This document shows positions 1 to 11,600 of a stretch of DNA of 20,066 nucleotides, one piece after another. The stretch comes from Chromera velia (taxonomy: Eukaryota; Sar; Chromeraceae). The DNA lies in assembly GCA_018398765.1 (NCBI GenBank), contig JAHBMJ010000964.1, positions 17,501-37,566 on the forward strand, in the 5' to 3' direction. Each line of letters begins with the position of its first letter. Position 1 is the stretch's first letter. The notes beneath the pieces were generated by a model. That model was not told the origin of the DNA. It did not search any database and worked only from the letters and a program-made list of their open reading frames with translations. The position numbers and the translations under genes are program-made.

Positions 1-56
1 TTTTTTCTTTCTTTCTTTCTTTCTTTCTTTCGTTTCCTTCCTTCCTTCTTTCTGTA
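1..56. repeat. TTTC/TTCC microsatellite
   Basis: TTTC repeats grade into TTCC repeats at the left window edge. Confidence 0.9.
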
Positions 57-680
57 GGGGACAAACGCACAAGAACGGAGCGTCACCTACTGGAGCATTG
101 TCACCTTTCGGGTCCGTTTTTCTTTGTTTCTTTTTCTTTCGGTTGTGCTTTTCGGATCTCCAGAGTGTCTCTTTTCTTGTACTCTCTTTAACGCTCTCCC
201 TTGATTCCTTCTCTCCTCCCTTCCTTCCGTCCGTCCGTGCGTCCTTCTGTTGTTGTGTGCGCAAACGAGGCAATCTTTTTTGTTCCGCAACTTTTTTCTG
301 CTCTATGATGATTTTGTGTTTGCGTCCCTCTCTCCATTCATTCAATCAGGCAGCCAGTCACTCAGCGAGAGCCCTACCCTGTCTTCATCCTTTGACATTT
401 CTTCCTTCTCTTTGAGGGTCTTTTTTTCGGTTCGATTTACGTACTTCTATTTGATGCACGTTTTTTGTCCCTCCCTCCTTCCCTCCCTTTCTCTTGATCT
501 CCCTCCGGTGTTTCTTTCTGCATGCAGAGCGGCAGTCGGACGAAGATGACTGACGACATCAAGCGAGGGGGCTCTCTTCTCTCTGTCTCTCTGTCGGTCT
601 CTCTGTCTGTCTGTTTTTCTCAATCTCTTTCGTCTCTATCCTACTCAGATTTTATCTGCAAAGCGACAGAGCGAAAGAGA

Positions 681-716
681 CACGGAGGGAGGGAGAGAGA
701 GAGAGAGAGAGAGAGC
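681..716. repeat. GGGA/GA polypurine microsatellite
   Basis: A GA dinucleotide run with GGAGGG units at its left side, all purine on the plus strand. Confidence 0.9.
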
Positions 717-910
717 GGGAATGTGTCGAGGAAGACTTTCAATGTATGCGTATTCAATAAAACGGCAATATTGCATGTGAACTTCCCACCCACCCTAGCT
801 GCCTGAATGCCTGCCAGTACGCCCGAACCTGCCTCAGTGCAACGGTTTTCTTCGTAGCATAGGGGGACGCCCATACACATCAACTGATTGTATTTTGGTG
901 GTCTGAATTC

Positions 911-915
911 CCTCC

Positions 916-954
<39 letters not shown>

Positions 955-964
955 TGTGTGTGTC
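911..964. repeat. Compound (CT)n(GT)n microsatellite
   Basis: A CT run passes directly into a GT run at about 937. Confidence 0.95.
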
Positions 965-1330
965 TGTTGTGGCAAAGACGTCATAATAACAAATTCATCC
1001 ATGCAGATAGCCACACGGAGAGAAGAGAGAGAAAGAACTGCCTGTAGATTCATCCATTGACTGCATGGGTCAAAAGTCAATAAGGAATCGTTACTCAATC
1101 AAGTGAGCAAGCAGTGAATTTATTCGAGGCGGTCGAAACCAAATGAAGTGCATGGAGCAGAATGAGGTATGGCATGTGAGTGATGAAAGCAAGGAAAAGA
1201 GTATACCTACCTGCAAACGCTCGCGTAAAGGAGAAAAGACAAAAAGTGGACAGACAGCAACACACCTGATTCTTTCCCCGTCTGGCTGTTGCTTGTTCAT
1301 TCTCGTTGACTCATCTTTTTCTATATATTA

Positions 1331-1360
1331 CTTCTTTCTTTCTTTCTTTCTTTCTGTCTT

Positions 1361-1391
<31 letters not shown>

Positions 1392-1395
1392 TCCT

Positions 1396-1435
<40 letters not shown>

Positions 1436-1436
1436 G
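1331..1436. repeat. Compound (TTTC)n(CT)n(CA)n microsatellite
   Basis: TTTC repeats to about 1367, CT repeats to about 1412, then CA repeats. The long translated frames here are translations of the repeat only. Confidence 0.95.
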
Positions 1437-1676
1437 CACGCGCACAGACACACGCAGAGACACCCACACATGCATGCAGGTATACAGACAGACAGATTGT
1501 GGGTGATCGAGGGAGAAAGAAGGATTTATGAATTGTTGGACGGAGATGAATTTGATCATTCCGATTTTTTGTTCCTTTCTTTTCCTCTGCAAAGCCAATT
1601 GATCGATCGATCGATTCGTCTATCTTCCTTCCTTCTTTCCTGCAAATGAACGAATACGCTTGCCTTCCTAACCGTA

Positions 1677-1738
1677 AGGAAGGAAGGAAGGAACCAAAGG
1701 ATGCATGAGGGACGCTGGGCAGGAGGGAGGGAGGGAGG
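1677..1738. repeat. GGAA and GGGA tetranucleotide runs
   Basis: A GGAA run at 1677-1692 and a GGGA run at 1722-1738, both purine on the plus strand. Confidence 0.85.
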
Positions 1739-3002
1739 TTCTGTCTGAAGTATGGAGTGAAGGTTTTGGGAACAGAATCCCTCCGTTTCCTAAAGGAAGA
1801 GAGACAAGGAGACAGAGGAAGAAATCCCTCAAAAAAAGGGCACGTGCTTACAGGCGTGTGTAAGCAGTCAGTTGCCCAGCGCCCTAGATGGACTCAGACA
1901 TACAGCTGCTGTGTATGCGGGCTTGTAGAAAAGAAATCGACCGTCGCCTGCATGCTGACTGAATTTGATTCCAAGCAAGCAACTGTGTCAATGGATGAAG
2001 ATGAGTTTGATGGTAATATGGCGTCTCTCTCTACGTCTAGTTCTGTCTGCCCGCCTTCATTCTTTCATTTCATTTCTTCAAACGAACAAAAAAAGACTGT
2101 CAGGATCTTCTGAGGGTAGAACCCTGCCTGCCTGCCTGTCACATTCTCCTCGTGCTTTCTTTTTCTTCGCACGAGTCCGTCAATCTTGCGGGACCCCAAG
2201 AAAGCGCATAAAGATCGATACGATGCATGTATCTTCTTTTTCTTGGCAGGGGGCATGGAAGATATTCTCTATGTCTACAGCTCTTCTATGTCCTCACTCT
2301 CTATGTCTACACGCTGCGCAGGCACGCAAAGGCACTGGGAACCTCCGAAAAAAAAATAAAAAGAGAGCAGACAGATCTGGAGAGAGAGGCCAGATTTGGT
2401 GCATGCATCACACTTTGCTTCTTTCTGCAAATGCACTATTCTTTTTGCTTCCAATTGTTTTTTTTCCTTTCGCGTATCAATACTGGTGAGATGAGAGCTA
2501 CAAGGTTTTGAAACCACAAACGAGAAAACAGTAGTAAAACCAAACACGGGGAAGGAATAAAAGACGGAAGAAGAAAAACGAAAAGAGACGGAGAGACAGA
2601 TGCACTTCGGAAAAATCTTTCTGTTGTTTCCCTTGCAAGCTTTCGATTCAACTGGTCGGATATCGACTCGCTCATAAGTTGATTGCTTCTGCCTGTTGCT
2701 TCTTCGTTTCTTCAGTCCTTGCTGAAAGTTTTGAAAGAACCGAAGAGCAAGGGGGGTGGTTGAGAAATGAAAGGAGGGAGAACTACAGAGAGAGTAACAA
2801 GGAGGGAACGCAACTCTGAAATAAACATTTTTTCTTTTTTCCTTCTGTCCGAACGATGATCCGCCCCCTTCTCTCCTGCAGACCTCTTCAATTTACTCTG
2901 CAGTCAAAAAGGGTTTTTCGTTCTCATCCTGCAAATGTCCTCATGTCTCTTATCCATTAAACCTTGTTTTCTTTTCTGTTTTTTCGGATCAATGCGTGTG
3001 AG

Positions 3003-3290
3003 TGTGTGGGGGGGCGGGTGATCTGCTGCTTTGCGGGACCCTCAAAGGGAAGATCGAGAAAGTGTCTATCGGCAGTGAGTTCTCCATCCATCAGGGGGCT
3101 CTCCGCTCCCCTCTGCTCCTCTCTTCCCTCCTGCAGGGGGGACTATTTCAGAGAGACAAAGCAAGAAAGAGAAAAGAAAGCGTGGGGTGACCGACCGACC
3201 TTCTGCCTGCAGGATCGAGGCGAAATTTGGAGTTGGGACCCCCGTAGGCTTCCTGAATCCCCTCCCCTCCCTGTTTTCGTGAGGAGAGGG
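3003..3290 (+). other. Possible exon cluster, unassigned (weak)
   Basis: A short frame reading GDLLLCGTLKGKIEKVSIG is followed by a GTGAGT donor at 3075. Two good pyrimidine-CTGCAG acceptors follow, with downstream sequence starting at 3137 and 3213. The latter reads [17 protein letters not shown] in one frame. Both peptides look vaguely like WD/beta-propeller strands. Against this, no convincing acceptor precedes the first segment and the phases do not lead to a long product. Confidence 0.15.
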
Positions 3291-3380
3291 GTGGGAGCTT
3301 TTTCTTCCGTCTGGCTGGTTTCTTTCCGCTGCCTCTCCCCTGGCCTGGCAGGGCTTTGGTCAGGCGAGGAATGTCTAAGT

Positions 3381-3413
3381 GAGAGAGAGCGAGTGAGGGA
3401 GAAAGAAAGAGAA

Positions 3414-3448
<35 letters not shown>

Positions 3449-3570
3449 GAGACAGAGAGACAGAGAGACAGAGAGACAGAGAGACAGACAGAGCCAGACA
3501 GAGACAGACAGAGACAGAGACAGAGACAGAGACAGACAGAGACAGAGACAGAGACAGAGACAGAGAGAGA
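3381..3570. repeat. GA / GACA / GACAGA polypurine-rich satellite
   Basis: About 190 bp of interleaved GAGA, GACA and GACAGA units. The apparent 150-210 codon frames on both strands are S/L/V/C or R/D/Q repeats dictated by the array. Confidence 0.95.
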
Positions 3571-3599
3571 GAAGGGGAGAGAAATCAATCACGGAATGA

Positions 3600-4500
3600 C
3601 GTACAGGCGGTAGAGAAACGACACGACAGGCACGTACCCACGGAATGAATGACCTTCTTTCCTTCCTTCCTTGCTTGGAACGTGATCGAACAAAAAGGGA
3701 TAATTAAATCAGCAAATAAGGCGAAGGAAGATTTTCTCCTGATAATTCACATCATATTCTTCATTCAGTCAGCCCCAGGGGGAAAATGGCGAAAGAGTGC
3801 AAAGGATGGGAAGGCTGGAGAGAGAGGAGAGGAAAACGAAAACGATAGGTGCAATTCAGAGAGAAAAGATTTTAAGGAACGATGATCGATACCTAGATGG
3901 GTCCGAGAATTAATTCAAGATGATCGATCATGCATGCATGCAGAGGCATTCAGTGCATGTTCGTAAATGTACCTCTTCCGGGGGTCCGATAATTTCTTTG
4001 TCTTTCTCTCTCTTTCCTCTCCCAACTTCCCTCTTTCTTCCAACTCCCTCTTTTCTCCATGGTGGCGCATCTTTTCCCGCGTCTTCTTTTCTCTCTCTTT
4101 TCAACAGGCCAATTTACATGGGGAGCAAGTAAGGGGAAAGGGACTGCTTGCGATTTTCTTTCGTCTACTTCTTTCTCTATCTCTCTCCTCAGCTCATGCA
4201 TGTCGATCAGCCAACCTGGACATCAAATGAATGTTTTGAAAGTGAATTTTTCTTCCTTCCTTCAACGCACCTGATGGAGTCATACCTACAGGCTCGATCA
4301 TGCAGACATTCTTTCCCGTCTGTACACTCTGATTGTCATCTCAATCTCGGCACGTTGTTTAATCGACCAGGTCATGCAGAATTCAGTGCATGGACCGCCT
4401 TCGAGCCCTTCTCTCAAATTTGCTATAAGTACATGTGGAGGCGAGCATGCAGAAGTTTGGTTTCGTCGATCAATCAGAAGCCATTCGGGGTCCGGAAGGG
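3600..4500. other. Gene-free stretch with scattered TGCATGC motifs
   Basis: Contains TGCATGCATGCAG near 3930 and pyrimidine tracts followed by AG at about 4108 and 4192 that resemble intron ends. The flanking frames are short and inconsistent, so no gene is called. Confidence 0.45.
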
Positions 4501-5395
4501 CTTGGAAGTAATTGAAATAAAAGGAGTACTGATTCAACAAAGGAAATAAATGGAAACAATGACAATTAAGAGAAGAGACAGTCTAATGTATGACTGAGAA
4601 TCAAAGCTGATTCGGCTCGGACGAAAAAACAATTTAACGGAGGCAGAATTTCATACTGTCGACTCGATGTTAATTAAGTTGATTCGCTTTTTACTACAGT
4701 CTTGTTTGCATTTGCCATAAAAAAGTTGATATGATAAAATTATGTATCTCACTAAAATTTAAACTGTCCAGGCTTACCATTTACAAGATTTTATTTACAA
4801 GTTAGCTCTATTGCGGCATTTATAACTTATAAGTCTTGCTTGTATTGATAGCATCGGCTTATTTGTTCAAACATTGATAAACAAAAAAAGAGGGGGACGT
4901 TGCGGCAGCTAAGTAGTAAATCCAGCGACTGCAGATGAGAAGAAGAAACTTTAGGCCCTTTATGCCCCTAGGTATACCCTTTAGGCGAACGCTAGCTCGG
5001 GCAATAATTCGATTAATTTTTTTTAAATACCGCATACAGTTTTAACTATTAACTACTAACCTTTCTAGTAGCCTCTAGTACTAGGTCAACTATAGTCTGT
5101 CATGATATACTATCGCTGCGTTGCATATTGAGTGGCGTTTCATATTTTTCTCTAGTAGTTTTTTCTTGGAAAAAAAAAAAAACAAAAAAAAATGAAAAAT
5201 TAAAAGTTTATATATCATTGTAAAACGTTTTTTACAAAAACTCATAAATTAAAAACCTTTCAAAGCAATAAATTGATAGTCCGTATGAAATGCGTAACTC
5301 TCCATGCAAGACGATCGGTTAATTCTCATTGTGAGTCTGAAAAAATATTTGAATTATATTTCTTTGAAAGTATACTGAGTCTGCCTAGTCTGACA
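4500..5395. other. AT-rich island, no gene seen
   Basis: Base composition drops sharply to AT-rich, with A- and T-homopolymers around 5028 and 5169-5192. The microsatellites and TGCATGC motifs typical of the flanks are absent. No open frame of note lies inside. It may be a decayed insertion or an AT-rich intergenic block. Confidence 0.5.
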
Positions 5396-8290
5396 GCCCA
5401 TGCCAAAATGTCACGCAAATCTCCGGCGCGTGGAACGTATGAAAGACTATGTCAGACAGGAATTCGTTGTCACGGGCCGGCCGTGCATGGGGATTCGTCC
5501 ATCGAGCTCGGCCGGTAAGTGCGTGCCATGCATGCAGGAACACTTCGTTCGTCCATTGAATGTTGATCTGCTACTCGGGATTGATATCCAATCAATCAAA
5601 CCTCTGCATGTGTACTGCATGTCTCTGTACGTATGCGGCGTTTCATTCCTTCCTTCCATGCAAACAACCATGCAACCAACCGCATGTTTGCCGGTGAACA
5701 TGCATGCAGAGACGCACAACGAAATGCATCTCATGCTTATGGATGGGAACTGTAAATAAATGAAGAAGAGATACTTGCAAGTAGACGGTGACAGAAGAAA
5801 GGAAGGAAGGAAGGAGAGAAGGAAGAACTCCTCTGAAGAGAGAAGGGATCCGTTTGTGGACGCGGCGAACGAACGAACGAAGGAAGGGGGCGCTCTATCG
5901 AGGTGGAACGAAAGAACTTGAATGACTGAATGAATCGGGGGGCGTTGATGGACCAAGAGCGAACGAGAGGGGGGGAGAAGGGAGAAAAACAAGATAGGGA
6001 GAGACAGAGAGGGAGACAGAGATAGGTTGGAAGGAAGAAAAAATGGGATGAGGAGATTTTCTTCCCAAGGGAGAAGAAGATATCGAGAGACTGCCCTGCA
6101 TAACAGGAACTAGTGAGAGTGTGTGTGTACGGCAGCAAGGAAGTTAGGAAACCCCCCCTTCAGAAACAAAAATCGGAATGAACGGATGAGGGAAAACCCA
6201 AGCAAGATTCTTTCCCCTGACTGCATGCATGCATGCAGGCCTGTTGGAGCGATCCATCGAGCAAAGGAAGAAAATACAAAAAGGAAAAACGAGTGCATGG
6301 CGGCAGGCATGAACGATTGATTCAACGACAAGGAAGGAGATCATGCCATGCACTGCCGATCAATTGATTCATTGTTTGGTGCTTTCTTCTTCCCCCTTAA
6401 ATTCGTCTACAGTTAAACAGTGGCGAATGCGGTAACATTTCTTTTCTTTTTTTTCTTTTACAGCCGCCCCTGGATCGATCGAAGACGGGGCGACACGAAA
6501 AAAAAGGCAGATGAAGAGAGAGAGTGAAGAGAACGCCGCCACGTCCGGATTCGCGCATCAGGAAGCAAATCGATTAAATAGACCCCGCGGTGGCAGACAG
6601 GAAAGAAACGGCAACAAGCGTGATCGAGTTGGTGTGAAGAGACGAGAGGAACCGTTTCTGCCGAGCACAAAGAAAGAAAGAAAGAGAGTAGGCAACTAGC
6701 TCGGCAGGCCGCCATACGCATACTCGCAGTCGGGGTTTGTTTACTGTCTCTGTAAAACGACGCAACGATGACGACACCCAGAATGTGCTTACTGCGTGAG
6801 TGAGGCCGTTCGCGTGTCGAAGGAAAGGAGGGCAGTGAAAGAAAGTCGATCTGCATGTGCGAGCTTGTGAATCACTCGGTGATGCTCTCCTTGCAACTTC
6901 TCTGCGAATGACTACACACACAGCATGAAAAACACATCCCCCTGCCCTCTCCCCGTTTGAATTTCTTTCCTCCCCGCAAGAAAGAATGAAAAAATGATAC
7001 CAAACACGCTATTCGACCCTCCGGAGGTATTTATCGATCTTCGAACTCGCCCAGTGCTGTCGTTTTCGTGTGTCTGCCTTTTTTCTATCTAGCTGTCTCC
7101 GCCGGACTACTTCAGAAGGTTCAAGGCTTTCCGTATGAAGAAATAAATACTGGACCCCAAAAGGAAACTGCCCTTTCTTCTGTTCTCCTCCCTGCCCCAG
7201 GCATGAGAGAGAATTCTCGGCGGGCGGGTTTCTCTCTGCGCGTGTGCGACTGTGTGTGTGTTGCTGTGCGTGTGCGACTAAATGTGTGTTGCTGTCTGTC
7301 TGTATGCATGGTCGCACGCACGTGCGCGCATATGTTGATGCATGTATGTGAGGTGTTCTTGAAGGAAAGGGAAGGGAGCGGGGGGTAAGGGAGCGGAAGG
7401 AAATGGGAGCAAAAAGGCAAAGGGATTTTTGATGTTCTCTGACTGTCTTGTCGTCTCTGTCTGAAGAAAGAAAGCCTGCTTGCACATTGCGGTCTCGTCA
7501 CTTAATTGACGTTTGTTCAAGACTGCTTCCTTACCCCCCACCCAACCATCGATGGAGACAGAACGAAGACGCGCCTTTCAACCGGTAATCCCTTCGCCAC
7601 GTAGATGATGGTAGAGAAAGCAGGCGAGTCTACGAACTCGAAGCAGACAGACAAAAACAGGAGAGGGAGAGAGAGGACGAGAAAGGGCAAAAGAAAAATG
7701 CAGCGGTGGCTTCCTTTCTTCCACAAAGAAATCATTCGCTCTCTCACTCGCTTCGCTTACAGGCCGATGCACCCCCTCCATGCCCCTCCCTACCTATCCA
7801 AGCTTCTGAACGGGTTTGTTTCTGTTTAAACGATGTGTAAACAGCTTCGAGACCACCAGCCTGGACTGAGAAGAAGAACTTGATGGGCATCCGGCCATCC
7901 TTTCTTGTTTATCATATTCAAGACAGCTGGGCAGAAACACAGAGAGAATAAATGCAAAGGAGAGACGATCGATAGGTCATCCATTCAGGCAACCCTTTTT
8001 TCTTTTTTACTCATACATGTCAACGCTTGTGTGCGTCCTTCCTTCCTCTCACTGTCTCATGCATCGCGGGTGTCTCTCTCTCTCTTGGCAGTCTTCGCTT
8101 CTCTTCTCCGGATTTTGACCGACAAAGTCCACACTGCTCACCCCACACGCTCTACTGACTTCACGCTTCTTTCTTCAGTCGAAATGCACGTTCTCTTTCT
8201 GTCTCTTCCTTCCTTCCTTTCTTTTTACCTCAATTCACGTTATCCGACCGCCCCTCCCCGACCGTCCATGCATCCATCCCTGCCGCCACT
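5396..8290. other. Mixed low-complexity stretch, no confident gene
   Basis: Purine-rich from about 5780 to 6060 (GGAA, GAAC and GAGA runs), then mixed. Weak exon-like pieces occur at 5408-5514 and 6463-6699. Several TGCATGCAG strings (5528, 5701, 6223) look like acceptors but lead into short frames. Confidence 0.45.
6463..6699 (+). CDS. Candidate exon encoding a basic peptide (weak)
   Basis: A clean pyrimidine tract and TTTTACAG end at about 6462, followed by 78 open codons to TAG at 6697. The peptide is K/R/E-rich (for example MKRESEENAATSG and NRPRGGRQERNGNKRD) with no domain I recognise. It is not made purely of a simple repeat, unlike most open frames nearby. No partner exon could be connected with confidence. 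It could be a terminal exon of an unseen plus-strand gene, or chance in purine-rich DNA. Confidence 0.2.
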   Translation, partial: AAPGSIEDGATRKKRQMKRESEENAATSGFAHQEANRLNRPRGGRQERNGNKRDRVGVKRREEPFLPSTKKERKRVGN

Positions 8291-8329
8291 CGAGGAGAGA
8301 GAGAGAGAGACAAGACTCAAGACACAGAC

Positions 8330-8470
8330 AGACAGACATACAGACAGACAGACCCGGGTCTTTCGAAGGAAGAAAGAAAGAAAGAAAGAAAAACAGACAG
8401 ACAGACAGACAGACCCGGGTCTTTCGAAGGAAGGAAGAAAGAAAGAAAGAAAAACAGACAGACAGACAGG
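8330..8470. repeat. 61-bp tandem duplication inside a GACA/GAAA microsatellite
   Basis: Two copies of a unit made of (ACAG)n, then GACCCGGGTCTTTCGAAGGA, then (AGAA)n. The non-repetitive core GACCCGGGTC starts at 8351 and 8412. The core is itself a perfect 10-bp palindrome. The sequence lies just downstream of the 3' end of the minus-strand RING-RRM gene. Confidence 0.85.
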
Positions 8471-8492
8471 CAGACAGACAGAAACAGTAGCG

Positions 8493-8525
8493 TCACTCAC
8501 TCACTCAGTCAGTCAGTCAGTCAGG
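8493..8525. repeat. CACT/CAGT tetranucleotide array
   Basis: Short tandem runs of CACT changing to CAGT, directly following the GACA-rich block. Confidence 0.8.
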
Positions 8526-8671
8526 AGTCAGGAGACTTGCTGGCAGGCAGGCAGGCAAGCATACCAATGCATCCATGACCCGACGGCGTGAGTGAATCGA
8601 TGCGGTGGTACAGATGAATGAATGCTTTCAGGTTTCTTTCAGCGAGGGCGTGTACCTGCCTCCCAGACCGG

Positions 8672-11600
8672 TCACTGGTTCTGTGCTGCAAATGAAAGGT
8701 GAGACACGCCCCCCCCTGGTGCTCCTGTAGGAAGAAGCGACTGTTGCGATCCCGGGTTATGGATTCTCAGCACGCGTACCTGCTCCTCGGCCGTGAGATG
8801 CGCCATCATCGCGCTGATATCGTTCCTCTTCACATCTACAGTGATCACTCTGCCGTCCACCTTCGCAAGCAATCCCTGGATTCTCCTCCTGCTATCAGCA
8901 GGGTGCATGGCAATTCGTGCCCCGTTCATTCTCTCCATCACCTGAAATGCCTCTCGGGGATGAGAGAAAGAGAGACGGGCCGAGTTCTTTGACACCCCGG
9001 TGTCGTGTCGCAAAACCATGCAGCCACGGACCATCGCGAAATGCGAAGCCACCGCATGGATGTCAATTTCGTCCGCCCACTCTGGCAGTCGGCAGAGAAA
9101 TAGATTGGCACTGCACGCACATGCGCACTCATAATAAATAAATAAAATGAATCAATCGTCCGCCCACTCAGGCAGTCGGCAGAGAAATAGATTGGCACTG
9201 CACGCACATGCGCACTCATAATAAATAAATAAAATAAATCAATCGTCCGCCCACTCAGGCAGTCGGCAGAGAAGTAGATTGGCACTGCAGGCATGCAGGA
9301 AGGGAAAGGGAGGAGGAGCACAACTTAGGCGTGTGTAGGTGCATGCATGAAGTGACTCGATAAATGGATGGGTATGAATTCGAGACTTCATGACGCCTTC
9401 CTTCGAGGATGACGTCATCACACTACACCAACTTCTCTTTCTTGCACTCATACGTACATCAACACAAACCTTCAACATCATTCAGTTCCCCCCCACCCCT
9501 TGTTCTTCTTTCTATCCACACTGGCAACGTCTCTACCGACTCACCCAAGAAGCAATTCATTCTTCTTCCTTCCATGCACCTCTCCTCTCCTCTCACACAC
9601 TAACTTGCTTTTCAGACACTCTCTCATCCATTCGAACGCTCACTCACGCAACTGACTCCGTTTTGCTTGCAAGGACTCACTGATGTACCGCGAGATGCTC
9701 TGCTTAGCACACGACTGCTGCAGACGCTTTCTTCTCATTGTTAGCGATGCATAGAGACAAATCCGACGCCTTCATTCGCAATTTTCTTTTTTCTTTTCTT
9801 TCTTTCTTTCTTTCACCTGCAGCCAGCCAGGAAGACAGACCGACCAACCCTTCTGGACCCTTGTCACGCGGGACCATCGCCGTGTCGCGCATCATCGTCC
9901 ACTGCCCCGCACGAATGCGGTTCTCCATGCTCACCCCTCCGAGCACCAGGGAACCTCGCTGGTACTGGTGGTAGAAAGGGGCCTCTCCCAGCCCGAAAGG
10001 CTGCTGGTGCTGCTGCGGGGCTGAAGCTGAGGAGGAGGACGCAGAGACCTGCTGGGAGAGGGAGGACAGGGACAGGGACGGCTCGGCAGCCGGGGGGGGA
10101 TAGAGAATCGCCGGAACAAGAGCTTGTCCCGGTTCGAAACGGTGTTGAAGCCCAGACTGAGGCTGCTGGGGCTGTTGGACTAGCTGCTGCTGCTGCTGCT
10201 GTGAATGTAAAGACGGCTGTGGCTGCTGCTGTGTGATTGGGAGAGGATACGATGGAGTTTGCAATGACTGTAGATGTTGTTGTCTTGCTGCTTCGAAAAG
10301 AGCAGCCTGAGGGTCCGATTGGTTTTCTCCAACAGCTGAAGGGGCCAAGACGGACACGGGGCCACGGCCGAGTGGGTGCGTTTCCATTTCCAAGTGTGAG
10401 TTGGCTGCAGCAGTCGCAGGTGAATATCCTGGAGGGACCACATGAGTGCTTCTTATGGCACTAGTGTCCTGTGGGGGGTGCAGATAATGGGGTCTTCCTA
10501 CTACTGGCGCCTGTTCCTGCTGCTGCTGCTGTAGCAACTGCTGTGCGTAGCCTCTAGGGTCAGGGGTCGAACCCGCAATCAACATACTGGAGGGAGGGGC
10601 AGCAGGCACCCCCCCTCTGTATACCGAGTGCACCCCTAATGCAGGGGCGGGAGCGGCCCCGCCGAAGGAGGCAGAGGCAGTAGCGGTAGAGGTGAGTACC
10701 GCCACACCCCCCCCCGGTCCAGTCTGAGTACTGGTTGGCAGAGAGGCCCTGTGAGGTCCAGCCATTCGAAGGGGGTCTCCTGAGGAGCCCGACGGCGCTG
10801 TGGCGGTGCCCTGCATGGAATGTGAACGTTTGTTTCTTTGTTTGCTGTCTGTCTGTCTGTCAGGAGAGCACAGAAGAAAAGAAAAGACAGGAAAAGCAGG
10901 ATTTGATGGAAATGAAACGACAGTTGGTGACAATCAGACAGTGACATTTGAGATGATGACCCTGAGCGGAGAGGAATTGTAGACCTGCTATCCAAGTAAC
11001 GGAGAAGGAAAGCAGGAGCAAAAAAATACACACGGACACAATGGCGCTGACGATAAGCCCGCATATGCTTCAGAATCCAATGTTCCATCTGCCCCCACAC
11101 AAGTGCACCAAAAACAGGGGACGAGGTGTGCACTTGCAAGGCAGGCCGCCTGAAATAGATGAACCAAAGCCCACGCACCGGCAACGATGAAATGAAGCAG
11201 TGAATGTCAGAGAGAGGTTCTCACTCGCTCTCTCACTCACTGACCGTCGCTTCCTCATGAGCCAGCGTCTCCAACGACTTCCTCACGTGCATAGAGATCG
11301 GCACCTTCCAGAAAAGCAAGTCGGTTATGCATTCCAACAGCTCACAAGGAAGAACCTGTACAGACGCAATCATAAAACAAAAAAATGAAGGTACGATGCA
11401 GTTAGTTTACGGGATGGCGCACAGGGGGTCAAATGAAAGCACGTGAGGGGCATATACTTGATGCAGAGGGAAGAAACACATGGTTTTAGCGTACGCAAGT
11501 CTGAAAACTTGATCCGCGAGTCGAAGACACAGGCACACACTTTGCATTCTCATGTCATCAAACTTCACGAGCAAAACCCGACAGTACTGACCCGCGATGC

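Larger units (their letters stand above)
1..3000. other. Microsatellite-rich stretch without a recognisable gene
   Basis: Apart from the simple repeats listed separately, this is pyrimidine-rich (plus strand) to about 660 and mixed thereafter. Open frames are short, low-complexity and lack domains. The frame at 1757-2113 is the least repetitive but shows no family resemblance. It may be intergenic, or intron/UTR of a gene lying outside the window. Confidence 0.5.

Noticed and set aside
1757-2113. 118-codon plus-strand frame with mixed composition
   Set aside because: No recognisable domain, no supporting splice signals that link it to other exons, and flanks are simple repeats.
3143-3599. 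Overlapping open frames of 146-211 codons on both strands
   Set aside because: They are translations of a GACA/GAGA satellite (S/L/V/C runs on one strand, R/D/Q on the other), so openness is forced by the repeat.
9071-9290. CRISPR-like array or phage attachment repeats
   Set aside because: Units are contiguous with no unique spacers, and the context is an intron-containing eukaryotic gene.
10125-10150. GGTTCGAA string resembling a tRNA T-loop
   Set aside because: No acceptor stem or anticodon arm around it; it lies inside the Gln-rich coding exon.
10636-11184. 182-codon minus-strand frame overlapping the Gln-rich exon
   Set aside because: It is in a different frame from the Q-rich exon and crosses the intron. 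The Q-rich frame connects to both RING and RRM exons in phase.
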